21,113 nucleotides of DNA. Origin: Priapulus caudatus. Taxonomy: Eukaryota; Priapulida; Priapulimorpha; Priapulimorphida; Priapulidae. Location of the stretch: assembly GCF_000485595.1 (NCBI RefSeq), contig NW_014577106.1, positions 1-21,113 of the forward strand, in the 5' to 3' direction. This document shows, one piece after another, positions 9,310-19,849 of the stretch (the first letter of the stretch is position 1; each line of letters opens with the position of its first letter). Below the pieces are notes generated by a model, which made no database searches, had not been told where the DNA came from, and worked only from the letters and a program-made list of their open reading frames with translations. The position numbers and the translations under genes were made by a program.

Positions 9310-12116
9310 GCCACTCACCTGGAAAAACAGTGGGCAGGAATGGTGCAGGCCCCACATGAAATCCTAACCTGGGACACTGGCATTAATATGGACCTGCTTC
9401 GATATATAGGAGCCAAATCTGTTCAGTACCCTAAAGACTTTGTGAGTGTGATCATGTAAGAAGTAGTCCTTTATCTAATGTATTTATCTATACAGTGAAA
9501 TTCATTGGGATGGCAAAAAACCCTAAATTTTTCAACTACATAACAGCCAAAAAGCACTTATTTCTTTATTCGCACTTGTTAGAGTTAATTTTACGACTCT
9601 GTAGCGATGTTTGTGAATAAATGCAAGGTGTTAACACAGGAACACAGGTTGTGTCAATGACTTTGAACTAGAAACCATAAATTTACGCGACAATTCAATG
9701 AGGCCACGTTTCCGTCATGTGTGCACGTTGCTTTGGGTTACATCGGTTTTAAGGATCTTGGGTGTTTTTATGCTGCTGCAACTTAAGGATATTTGCACCG
9801 TACGATGATGATACACGGATGTCAATATTTTTGTTTAGGTGATACATAAAACCCTAAAGAAGCATCACGTCGCAGTCCGGTTAAAACAGCTCGAGGAAGG
9901 AACGTCACTCGACTGGGCAACAGCTGAATCTATGGCAATCGGTTCTCTGCTCATGCAAGGTAGGCGCTTTAATTCCATTCCCATTCAACTTGAATATTTA
10001 ACCTATTTAACTTGTATAATGTCAGAATGTTATACTATAATGGTTTCAGACATACATGCCTGCAGTCTATCTCTGTCTGTCTGTATTTCTGTCTGTATTT
10101 CTGTATTTCTCTCTATCTATCTAACTATTTCTCTCTGTCTCCCTTTGTATATATATATATTATTTATATAACACCTGTTCAAAGAAGGTTATGAGTCCCA
10201 CTCACTTTGTAACAACACAATTAATGTGGGATGAAGCATGATACATTGGCAAAATGAAGTTTATGAGAAAGTTACAGACCTATGCAAGGTAGGGCAGCAC
10301 CAGTGGTGTGTTGACGTGGATTTTGTCCATTTATCACGGCAAATACAGATGGCAATCATAGCATTTACCATTTGGCGCAGTAGTGAAACTTGGGCTTTGC
10401 AGTATTCTAGTATTTTCTTTCTTGTAGATTACAATGTGAGGCTCAGCGGGCAAGATGTGGGAAGGGGCACATTTAGTCATCGACATGCCATGTTAGTAGA
10501 TCAGGAGACAAGTGAACCCTACATACCACTCAACGATGTAGCAGAAGATCAGAAGGGATATTTTGAGGTATGAGAGGAAGTATTAACTAGTAATAACTGG
10601 TACACACTCTAGGTTCTATCATTGCAGATTAATTTATATGTATATTAATGTAAATGCATGTTAAAATGTAACCAGTTAAAATGGAAAAATTGGGAAGTTC
10701 ATTCATTGCTTTGTATTTATAGGGCTTGGGGTTTTACCTTCCCTTTCATTGAAATATTAAATCATTATCCAATGATTCAATTCTAATTTTTGATGTCTAT
10801 AATGGCGCTATTATGTGATTATCAGGGGCCGGTTTCACGAAGCGTAATTAAGTCCATAATCATGATTAACTTTCCGTACTTAAATTGAAGTGACTGTTTC
10901 ATGAAGCGTAATTAACTTTAATCATGATTAAGTTAATCACAATATTTAATTCTACTCAGGAGCATGATTAAATCCACTAATCATAATTAGTTGCTAGTAG
11001 TCCTACTAGTAGTAGTATGTTAAGTAGGCTGCACATTTTACAATTGGAAATTTTTCCCCAAGGAAATTTAAATTATCTAAGATTAGGTGTACTAATTTAG
11101 TCATTGTAATTGCAAATTAATTCCTTTTCATGTACAGAATTTGCAGGTACTTTTGGCGTTGTTTGCCATTTTGAATACAGTGTAATTTGTGCAAGTCGGC
11201 TAATTATGTGATTAGTTAAATATGTACTTAAATCGCTTCGTGAAACTGATTTTTAAGTATGATTAACTATTCATAATTACACGAGGTTAAGTATGATTAG
11301 TTATTAAATCATAATTAAAGTTAATCACACTTCGTGAAACCGGCCCCTGGTATCCCATGATTATGCATGCTATTGCTGTTATATTATCTGTAATTTTCCA
11401 TAACTCACAGACTGCACCTGGTACATTTTTGTTGCAGGTTTGTAATAGCATTTTATCCGAGGAGGCAGTGATGGCATTTGATTATGGCATGAGCATAGAT
11501 AATCCAACCTGCCTCTGCATATGGGAGGCACAGTTTGGAGATTTCTTCAATGGTGCACAAATCATTATTGATACGATGATCTCGTCTGGGGAGAGTAAGT
11601 GTCCCATGCTTTCTTAAGATTGCAAACATTGTTTACCTCAACTAGAATAGTCTAGTATAGTAGCTTACAGAATCACAGAGGCATCCATGCATCCATATTT
11701 CCTTTTTGCAGCCAAATATTCTCTTTTAGAACATTCTACCATATGTACAGAAATGAAGCTCCCTCATTGAATGATTTGATGATTGGTGTGTGAATGATTT
11801 TATAGAGCTTCCTGCCAAATCTTTCCAGGAGAACAGATTATATGCGATTAACCCCACGTTACATTTCCGCAGCAAAGTGGCTTACGCAGAGTGGCATGAC
11901 GATACTGCTGCCGCACGGCTACGACGGCGCGGGACCCGAACATTCGTCCGCGCGGGTCGAGCGCTGGCTTCAGCTGACCGACAGCCACGACGACGCAGCC
12001 GACGGCGACCACGTCAACTTGCACGTTGCCAACCCGACCACGCCCGCTCAGTACTTCCACCTGCTGCGCAGACAGGTGCGCGACGCACGCTCTCACTTAT
12101 ACTAAAACTGTTATGC

Positions 12117-12153
<37 letters not shown>

Positions 12154-15100
12154 CACTTATACTTTTATGCTTATACTCACACATACTTGTTGTTACTAAT
12201 ATCATCATGCATTTATCCACATACTTAGTACTTACTTATTACTTATATTAGATATTAATAATATATAGATAGTATACACTTATACTCACAGTCTCACACA
12301 TACATTGTTGTTACTTGTACCAGCATGCTCTCATTTATATGCACACGTACTTGTTGTTACTTGTACCAGCATGCTCTCACTTTTACTCACACATACGTGT
12401 TGGTACTTATATCATCATGCTCTCATTTATACACATACTTGTTGTTACTCATATCAGCATGCCCTCATTTATATGCACACATACTTGTTGTTACTTGTAC
12501 CAGCACGCTCTCACTTTTAGTCACACATAATTGTTGTTACTTGTATCATCATGCTCTCTCTCACTTACTTACTACATACTAACATACTTACTACTTACTT
12601 ATTACTTATATGAGGTATGAATAATAACAGGTGCTATTGTATTAGGTATTGTTGCATACAGTACTGCTGTGCTTTGTGCACACGGTGTTGCTTGCACCAG
12701 CCTCGTGGGTCTTGCTTGTAGTAGTCTGTCTTCCATGAGCCATCATTGATGTGTGGTTTAGCTCGTCAGCTTTATAGTTGGAAATTATAGCAGAATCGAG
12801 TTTATCGAGGTAACTGTGGCAAGTGTTTGAGTTACGGGTAATTAGGTTTTACAACCTTTTGCGGTAAATATATCAGATTATTGAACGTTTTTTACATCCG
12901 TATATGACAAATAAGAAATAATAGCAGATAATGAGTTGGCAGTGAGGTCTATCAAATCAAACGTGCGTGAATTCAAAAGATAATGATGTGATTTATCTTT
13001 GCATTACAGATGGTAAGAAACTACAGGAAACCGCTGGTCGTCTTCTCTCCAAAGACGTTATTGCGGTTGCCGGCGGCGACTTCAAGCATTCTAGAGATGG
13101 CGCCCGGTACACACTTCCAGCCTGTGCTCTCCGATGAAGCCGCCGATAGTGGTGCTGTCAAGAAGGTGGTGTTCTGCAGTGGCAAGCACTTCTACGCACT
13201 ACAGAAACAGAGAAGTGCGATTGCTGCCACCGATACTGCGATAGTCAGGGTGGAGGTGAGTGCGCTATGTGCCTTGATTTAGCAGGTACAATAACACCAC
13301 TAGTTTCAGTTTCGATAATCACATGTATTCTATGGTACTATTGTACTGGTGTATTTTTGTTGTCATTTGTGGAAAAAGAAGCAATGCTCACAACATACAG
13401 GAGGTGACTAGGCATTAATCCATGTACTTATCTATTACATATAATGTATCGTAATGAATTTATATACGTGATGCCTGCCACTGCATTTTTCGTTAAATAC
13501 TCGGGCAGTTTAAATGTGTCAATACCTTTGCACCAGTCAACATGTAGAGTGCAAGGATAATCCAGCTCATTTGTCCTTGTACGTGTATGTTGTAGTGTGT
13601 GATTGGTAATGTAGCCAAATGTTACTTTGTTATAGGGATTGTGTCCATTTCCGATGGAAGCTCTACAGAAAGAGGTTAAAAAGTTTCCTCAGGCGAAAAG
13701 TAAGTATCTAGTGAGTGATAGGAAAGTCTCTTTGCCGTTAATGGTTGCCTGTCCGACCATCCCTCCTCTAATCATCACCAAATGGAGAGACCTAGAGAGC
13801 CGATTTTTCATAGACATGCACGTTGCCTCCTAGGTCAGGTTAGCGCACATTTGCTCTATAGTCAGATAGTCTATGCTGAAGCTTAGGCAGTCTATGTTAA
13901 TGTTTGTGGTTTTGCGCTATATGCACCTGTTCCTTCACATACAGACAGATGAGCTGAATGACAGGCGGGCCGAGGCGGGCGAGATGAGTATAATGCAACA
14001 GTGGGTGTGGCCGGGGAAAGTGAATGAGACAGTGGTGGGGTAGGTGATCAGAATGAAGCAGACTGGCCGGGGGCACAGGGAAGGTAGCTGAGGGTGAGCA
14101 TAAGAGGAATAAAGCAGAGTGGCTTGGGGGCGTAGGGAAGGTGGCTGGGGGAATTCCACCTTTTTAAATTGCATCTTGTCATATTTTTACTTGTGCAATG
14201 CTGGGTATCTCTACTAGTAAATTCTAGGAGCGTGTTGTTGTGTCAGTACTAATAGACAAGGCTGCAAACTTCAGTAAGCATGGGGGCAAGTGCTTCATAG
14301 ATTTTGGAGAAAGAAAAAAATAATTTTGTCAAGTTAATATAAATAACTATAAAATTAAATATGATAGATAATAGCACATAATGGTTCCATCAGCATAATC
14401 GTACCTTACATCAATTATGCTATTTCTTCAAACCATCAAAAAAGTAATCTCTTATTATAATTCAGTTAGATCACCCAGCTGTGCACTTCATGCTCATTGA
14501 TTGCATTCTTTGCTCAGGATACAGCCCTGTTCATATAATAACAATTAATGTACTTGGTGGGAGTGTAGTTTGCTCGACAGAATTAGAAATATTATTAACT
14601 CATGATATGGATCTTATATTATTTCGTATTGATTTGTTCTTTAATTCGATTGCTCTACCACCACAGGTTACATCTGGAGTCAGGAGGAACCACGTAATAT
14701 GGGTGCCTGGTCATTTGTGTCGCCAAGATTTGAGAACTTGGTGGGAATTAAGGTAAGTGACAGTCTTCCTATAATTTGTCACAATATTATTGTTGTTAAG
14801 AAGTGTTTACTGCTCATTAAACTAGCAAAAGTAATCACTCACTTTACTAACATATTTACATAACTGTAATTTCATTACTGTTTTTATTAATATTTATTGT
14901 ATCCCCTGTGACGAAGTCGGCGGGGATACTACGGTTTCATATCTGTCCAGCCGCCGCTCGCCGCCGCCGCCGCCGCAGACACTCCCTTCCGCTCTATAAC
15001 TCGACCCTTAATTGACCTAGCGCGACCAAACTTGGTATACTTACACATCTTGGGGAGAAGGTGTGTCGCGTACCAAAACCAGGTCACTGCGACCTTTATT

Positions 15101-15579
15101 TGACCTTGGCCTTCATCATATTTCCCTTCCGCTCTATAACTCGGCACCTAATTGACCTAGCGCGACCAAACTTGGTATACTTACACATCTTGGGGAGAAG
15201 GTGTGTCGCGTACCAAAACCAGGTCACTGCAACCTTTATTTGACCTTGATCATATTTCCCTTCCGCTCTATAACTCGGACCCTAATTGACCCCGCGCGAG
15301 CAAACTTGGTATACTTACACATCTTGGGGAGAAGGTGTGTCGTGTACCAAAACCAGGAGATATTTCATTCATACTAGATCGCGGGGGATACATGTGGTTG
15401 GCGACAACTGCCATTTCTAGTTATTATTATTATTGATGTATGTGTTATCACTATTTATACGGTTGATGTTGTTTCAGTTATCCTTTGTTGGTCGTCCCAC
15501 GATGCCAGCTCCTGCCACTGGCATAGGAAAGGTATTTGCAAAGGAAAGTGAAGAAATCTTAGCCAACACATTTGCATAG
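9310..15579 (+). CDS. DHTKD1: DHTKD1, 2-oxoadipate dehydrogenase E1, C-terminal nine exons (partial gene)
   Basis: This is the thiamine-diphosphate E1 subunit that decarboxylates 2-oxoadipate in mitochondrial lysine and tryptophan breakdown. Exons seen: 9310-9441, 9839-9959, 10428-10567, 11438-11594, 11873-12075, 13010-13255, 13636-13699, 14667-14752, 15478-15579. All eight introns are GT-AG and every junction phase fits. Landmarks in order are [123 protein letters not shown], and a C-terminus ending ILANTFA then TAG. LRLPAA, EMAPGT and CSGKHFYAL favour DHTKD1 over the paralogue OGDH, which reads differently there. No frameshift or internal stop is seen. With the two inverted exons the window holds 501 residues, against about 919 for the human protein. 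The mitochondrial presequence and first thiamine-diphosphate-binding half must lie outside. Confidence 0.95.
10065..10164. repeat. TCTG/TCTA pyrimidine microsatellite with TA run
   Basis: Imperfect TCTG, TATTTC and TCTA units followed by a short (TA)n, inside the DHTKD1 intron 9960-10427. The open frames across it are readthrough from the exon ending at 9959 and are not exons. Confidence 0.8.
10823..11349. mobile_element. 527-bp non-autonomous DNA transposon (MITE-like)
   Basis: It starts CAGGGGCCGGTTTCACGAAG and ends with the exact reverse complement of those 20 bases. The terminal inverted repeat extends to 29 bases with two mismatches. No transposase frame is present. Inside are further copies of the terminal motif: a direct one at 10896-10914 (GTTTCATGAAGCGTAATTAA-like) and an inverted one at 11236-11246 (CTTCGTGAAAC), plus many short TAATCATGATTAA palindromes. 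I could not identify a target-site duplication with confidence, so the superfamily is left open. It occupies most of DHTKD1 intron 10568-11437. Confidence 0.88.
12117..12153. repeat. TTA trinucleotide microsatellite
   Basis: About twelve uninterrupted TTA units, 42 bases downstream of the DHTKD1 exon ending at 12075. It probably varies in length between individuals. Confidence 0.95.
12187..12560. repeat. 46-bp minisatellite, about six copies plus a diverged unit
   Basis: Units begin with TTGTTGTTACTTGTACCAGC at 12305, 12351, 12397, 12439, 12485 and 12531, so the spacing is 46 bases with one unit of 42. A more diverged unit starts at 12187. Because 46 is not a multiple of 3 and the unit has no stop in the read frames, three overlapping open frames cross it. 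They are artefacts. It lies in DHTKD1 intron 12076-13009. Confidence 0.9.
13988..14155. repeat. G-rich diverged tandem repeat, about 56-63 bp unit
   Basis: Three diverged units start near 13988, 14051 and 14107, each with an ATGAAGCAG-like head, a GGCCGGGG-like core and AGGGAAGGTGGCTG-like tail. It lies in DHTKD1 intron 13700-14666. The opposite-strand open frame here is a shadow of the repeat. Confidence 0.65.
14900..15420. repeat. Interspersed repeat with three ~134-bp internal copies
   Basis: Three near-identical units start with CCCTTCCGCTCTATAACTCG at 14984, 15124 and 15258 (spacing 140 and 134). Each contains AATTGACCTAGCGCGACCAA, then ACTTGGTATACTTACACATC and CTTGGGGAGAAGGTGTGTCG. The left end has a small hairpin (TATCCCC 14900-14906 with GGGGATA 14922-14928) and a CCG run. 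The right end has GCGGGGGATACATG and then ATTTCTAG. From memory, related 'CTTCCGCTC..ATAACT..TTGACCTA..CCAAACTTGGTAT' repeats are widespread in marine invertebrate genomes. That recollection is not checked. It lies in the last DHTKD1 intron. Confidence 0.85.
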
Positions 15580-15714
15580 TTTTACAGTAAAACTGTAGTA
15601 ACGTTCCATTTTTAAAAGCCGGTGAGGGTAATTATGATGATGAGGATGATAAACTAACGTGTTGAATTGTTGTGAACGCACATTTTTATGATTTATTGCT
15701 GTTATCGGGTGCTT

Positions 15715-15720
15715 AATAAA
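15715..15720 (+). promoter_or_regulatory. Poly(A) signal of DHTKD1
   Basis: A canonical AATAAA hexamer lies 136 bases after the DHTKD1 stop codon on the same strand. It is the first such hexamer in the 3' flank, which supports a short 3' UTR. The cleavage site is inferred to be 10-30 bases downstream. Confidence 0.6.
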
Positions 15721-18341
15721 ACAGACAGTGTGTACTATCACACTTTTGAGAAATGTGCTACATGCCCCTTAAGTTATGAATCTAACACATGAACTTAACT
15801 CCATAATTCTTCTTATCCACAATATTTAGGAGGTTGTAATAGTGTGCATGTTTTTTAAAGCCAGTTTAGCCTCGTTTAGATATTTTGACCATGTTGATTG
15901 TGAATTTGGTACACTTACATGCATTAGGAACAAACTTTACTATACTTGCTTTACTTTACTAACTATTAGGATGTACTTCTATAATCACTATAAGTATTCA
16001 GTTAAAATATATATTTACATATATAAATATATATGTAAGTAATATATTTACTATAAGTGAGATGTCATAAAATGTCACCTTTCTGCAAATGAAGTCATAC
16101 GTATACAAATTAATATGGTTAATTTTAATTGAGATCTGTTGTGTTTGTATAAAATATACATTTTGCTACAATTCCATAATGGATTTTACTGGGAGACATC
16201 GATGGTGTTAACCTATGAGGTATAAGATTATATGCTTGATGGGAGCCAGTTGATATTCCTTTGTCGTGTGTTACGGTGCCAATCAAATGTGATATAATTA
16301 ATTAACCCTGCCACTGTGCATGTTGTGGATGCGATGCTAATAGAATTAGTAGAAGGAACGTGTGTTGAAGAGACGTGTGTGATGCATGAAAAATGCATGC
16401 TGTTTGTAGGGAGCTGTTCACAATTATCAACATTATAACAAGCATACACGGCCCATACACCTTTTCATGACCCCTCCACCAAATGACTTTAATTGACTTT
16501 AATTGTCACATGGAAGATGAGTATTTGAAGTGTACAAACAAAAATGTTGACTTTCCAGATTTGGGGAAAAAGTATGAATTAACATTAACTTGCATTTGTA
16601 AAAGTTCACAACTGATGTTGAACTGCTCCTTCCAACGAACAGTTTGTAAGCTTGTGTTGTTGATAAATGTGATTGACCTTTTAGCTGCATTTAAATTCGC
16701 AAATGATTGTTCACTGTCCATTAATTCACTGTCACATTTCTTAGCGGTTTGTTACAATATGAATCAGTACTGCATTGCAAAACGTTTATATTGATAGTAG
16801 TAAATGATAACCATAGCTATGAATCTCCTTGGTTCGGAAAATCACTAGCAAGTTTATGCAAGTCATTTAGAGTCCATTTAAACACTCATAAGATATATAT
16901 ATGTAGTTATAAATTATACCTCAGCCTAACGATTAGGTGTTTCTACTACAGATTGCATCTGTCTGGTGGGTCAAAGGTGTTTTTTGCGATCATAATAAAT
17001 TAACATACTCCATATAATTGCAGTGTGTTTAATTTTGTATATACCGTGTACATCTTTATATACTGCACAATATGTTGGTGGTAACAAATATCCCATGTAA
17101 TCTATAAACTGATATACAGTTATTCTAATCGTATTTACAGGAAAGCATACACTCATACTAGCCTGCTAGAAGAGCATTTCTAGATGCAGCTTCTGTAGTA
17201 CGGTTGCTATTTTGGAATGCTAGCTGGACAGGAAATACAGCAAATTAATTAAAGGACACATTTGAGTGCAAAAGTATTCTGCCACACTTATAAATGAATA
17301 TGAGTTTTTATTTCCACATGGTTATCATACAGACAGTCTACAAGCTATCCGGATTCGTTAAAAATATCTTACCCACCCACACATAGATTCTATGCTAGCG
17401 TAAACTGCAATGATCCAACTTGCTGTGCAACATTTTATATTTATATACAAATAATTCGTTTATGCTAGTTGATTAACTACTTGAAAAGTGCACTTGGGAT
17501 GGAATATTACCAGTATTTCGTAGCAAATTTTACATTGAATTTACATGATTATAATGTGCCAATGCAAGTCAGTGGAGCTTGTTTTGTTTTTTCATAAATG
17601 GACACATTTAAATTGGTTTAATTGAAGACAGCAAACATCTACAGCATGCCTCGTTTAAGCCTCACTTAACAGATTCGCATTTAATTGACATGACAAAATA
17701 TTGATTAACTACTATGTAATATCAATGGGTACAGTATCGTTTAACCTTTATAGATGTCCCTCCTATATATACGTCATGTTAGACAACGCTAATGCACTGA
17801 CAAACTTCGTGTGCAATACTTGCCCCTACTCTATCGTCATGCTAAATTTTCAAAATTTAATGTGATAGTCACCAAACATCCATGCAGCCATTTTTTAATC
17901 GAATATAAAACGAAAAATCACCACTCAATAATGCAGGGCTATATAAAAATTTAAGAATGGAAAACAAAATAAAGCGCTGGCAGCCCTACCACCTGAAACA
18001 TGTTGAGGAGGTTTGGAGATTATAATGAGGATTACACTAAACCAATGCAACAGAAATGCTGTAATAGATCTCTTAGTAATAGGTGAAGTGAAATAAATAG
18101 TACATGTGCCAGCTATATATATTAGTATTACCCATTCAATATTCCCGATCATCATGATTAACCAATTATAATCAATCAATCACGAATCGCTTGAATGCAA
18201 CCGAATATCAATCAAGGAACTCCAACCAGAATTCTCATCACAAGGTATGATGCAACCTCTACCTTGGGCTAATGTTAAAACAGTGAAAATAGTAAAAACA
18301 CCTTCAGAGTGGTACAAAGTATAAATACAACTCGTAAAACT
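15721..18341. other. Convergent intergenic spacer between DHTKD1 and pirin
   Basis: About 2.6 kb of AT-rich DNA between two 3' ends, including both 3' UTR ends. I find no supported gene. The longest open frame, 16483-16794 plus (103 codons), has no recognised motif, and overlapping open frames on the other strand suggest chance. A 54-base segment at 15996-16049 is flanked by the 9-base direct repeat ACTATAAGT and contains a small inverted repeat. Confidence 0.6.
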
Positions 18342-19849
18342 TTAAGAACTCTGTAGCAGTCTGTTACCAGATCTTGACTTCCATTTTCGGGCTCTCTCAA
18401 AGCCATTCGTGGTATTGTGGTAATCCTTGATTGTCGCCTGTATATCCTCTGCAGTGTTCATCACAAATGGTCCTTGAATATGACGTTGAAGAAACAAACA
18501 CTCAATTAATATATATTTGTGCACATTACAGAATGATTTTTTAGAGGAAAATTACTTTAAGACTTCAAGTATTCAATCTTGACGTGTTACAGCATGGCAA
18601 TGTTGTAGTAGTGCCACATCCATGGTATCACAACGTATAACTCTTCGTGAAGCAATTCTTCTGTACTGTTAGAAATGTATGATACTTACCATGCTGCACC
18701 ACAGGTTCCCCTATAGGTTGGCCACTCAGCAGCACAAACCGAGCTGGTTTATCTCCCTTATTTTGTGCTTCCACCATCTCCCCATCTTCAAACACGACTG
18801 TACTGTGCTCTTCTACTTCCTTTACCTGTGCACTTGGTCCTGAAATACAGAATTGCCATCAGAAGCAAGGATAGGCTATGATTCCTAATCTACTTGTCTC
18901 TAGTACATACAGTCCTGGACGTAGGAACAATTTGCTAGGATGTGGGATTGCCCTGAATATGCGACTTTCTGAAATTGGTGTCTAGAACAAAAGGGTAGGA
19001 CTCCAACTGTATGATCTATCTAATCAATACGACTATATTATTTTTTAAATGCCTTTAGGGTAATAGAAAACATTTTATGCCACTGGAATTCACCATAACA
19101 CAGCCATACAATACAGGTAAAGAGAAAAGCAATCTCAGAGATATAATGGTACAATTAACGAGCTGTAGCGTTAGAAGTATCGTGTTTCACATGCATGCAG
19201 TACGCCCACGAATGTGCACTTGTGTAAAATTTAAACTAATTGCACCAACTTTCACATAACTGTAATATAATATCAGGAGTGAATAATATATAAACCTCTA
19301 TTATTCACTCCTGATAATATATTGCATTTGACATCATGTACATTACCAAACTGTACAGTTCCAGTGAGCGTATAAACAAACGTGGTCCAGCCTTTCGGCA
19401 AAGGTAGTTTCATGTGCGCCCCTTTTTCCATCGAAATGTCAAAATAGTAGCTTGGAGTCAGCGTTCTTACTTGAGACTATAAGCAGCATATAACCAATAA
19501 TCAGAAGAAAAACCACTTTCGGAACATACACCTCAATGCCAAATATAATTACCATTGTAAAAAAATACCCTGTGTGATAAACCTCCACAATTTTATTACA
19601 GATTCATATATCAATGCATTGATTATATTAGACTACGTTCACCTTCACTCCCATGGTCTCTCCTGCAATTATCTTGACAGTGACACCTTCACTTGTGACC
19701 TTCGGAATGTCTGCATCTTTAAGTTCTTGGTATGATGGCTGCACCATCTTGTCAGTTTTTTTCAGATTCACCCAAAGCTGCAGTCCAATGGCCTCTTTGT
19801 CTCCATGAGGCATCTCACTGTGCATCACGCCTCTACCTGCAGTCATCCA
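18342..19849 (-). CDS. PIR: Pirin, C-terminal four exons (partial gene)
   Basis: Pirin is a bicupin, iron-binding protein, nuclear in animals, described as a transcriptional co-regulator with quercetinase activity in vitro. Exons in transcription order: 19849-19643, 19476-19347, 18839-18690, 18472-18342. All introns are GT-AG and phases agree, giving 205 residues plus TAA. Landmarks: WMTAGRGVMHSEMP, GLQLWVNLKKTDKMVQPSYQ, GVTVKIIAGETMGVK, LPLPKGWTTFVYTLTGTVQFG, GDKPARFVLLSGQPIGEPVV, QHGPFVMNT and NGFERARKWKSRSGN. The His and Glu of MHSEMP match two of the four metal ligands (human H101 and E103). The other two (human H56, H58, in the HPHRGFE region) belong to an upstream exon that I could not find in the window, so it should lie beyond base 21113. 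About six residues follow the usual RSGN-like end. The gene converges on DHTKD1. Confidence 0.95.
19271..19316. repeat. Perfect 18-bp hairpin in a pirin intron
   Basis: TATCAGGAGTGAATAATA (19271-19288) and its exact reverse complement (19299-19316) are separated by 10 bases. It is 31 bases downstream of the donor of the pirin exon 19476-19347, so the nascent RNA could fold close to the 5' splice site. Confidence 0.85.

Noticed and set aside
8133-9355. Minus-strand open frames of 291-375 codons rich in Gly, Arg, Glu and Lys
   Set aside because: Same composition effect: the minus strand lacks T, so no stops arise. Several frames are open at once and none has a domain.
9839-10171. Extension of the DHTKD1 exon past 9959
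   Set aside because: The frame reads on into the pyrimidine microsatellite. The conserved sequence stops at a good GTAGGC donor and resumes at 10428.
12305-12582. Three overlapping plus-strand open frames with repeated LLLVPACSH-like peptides
   Set aside because: They are the 46-bp minisatellite read in rotating frames, inside a DHTKD1 intron.
15061-15243. 60-codon plus and 72-codon minus open frames in the triplicated repeat
   Set aside because: They follow the repeat units, and the peptides repeat with the DNA period without any known fold.
16483-16794. 103-codon open frame in the convergent spacer
   Set aside because: No recognisable domain, and overlapping open frames of 63-71 codons exist on the other strand. 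Chance is likely in this composition, though an unknown small gene is not excluded.
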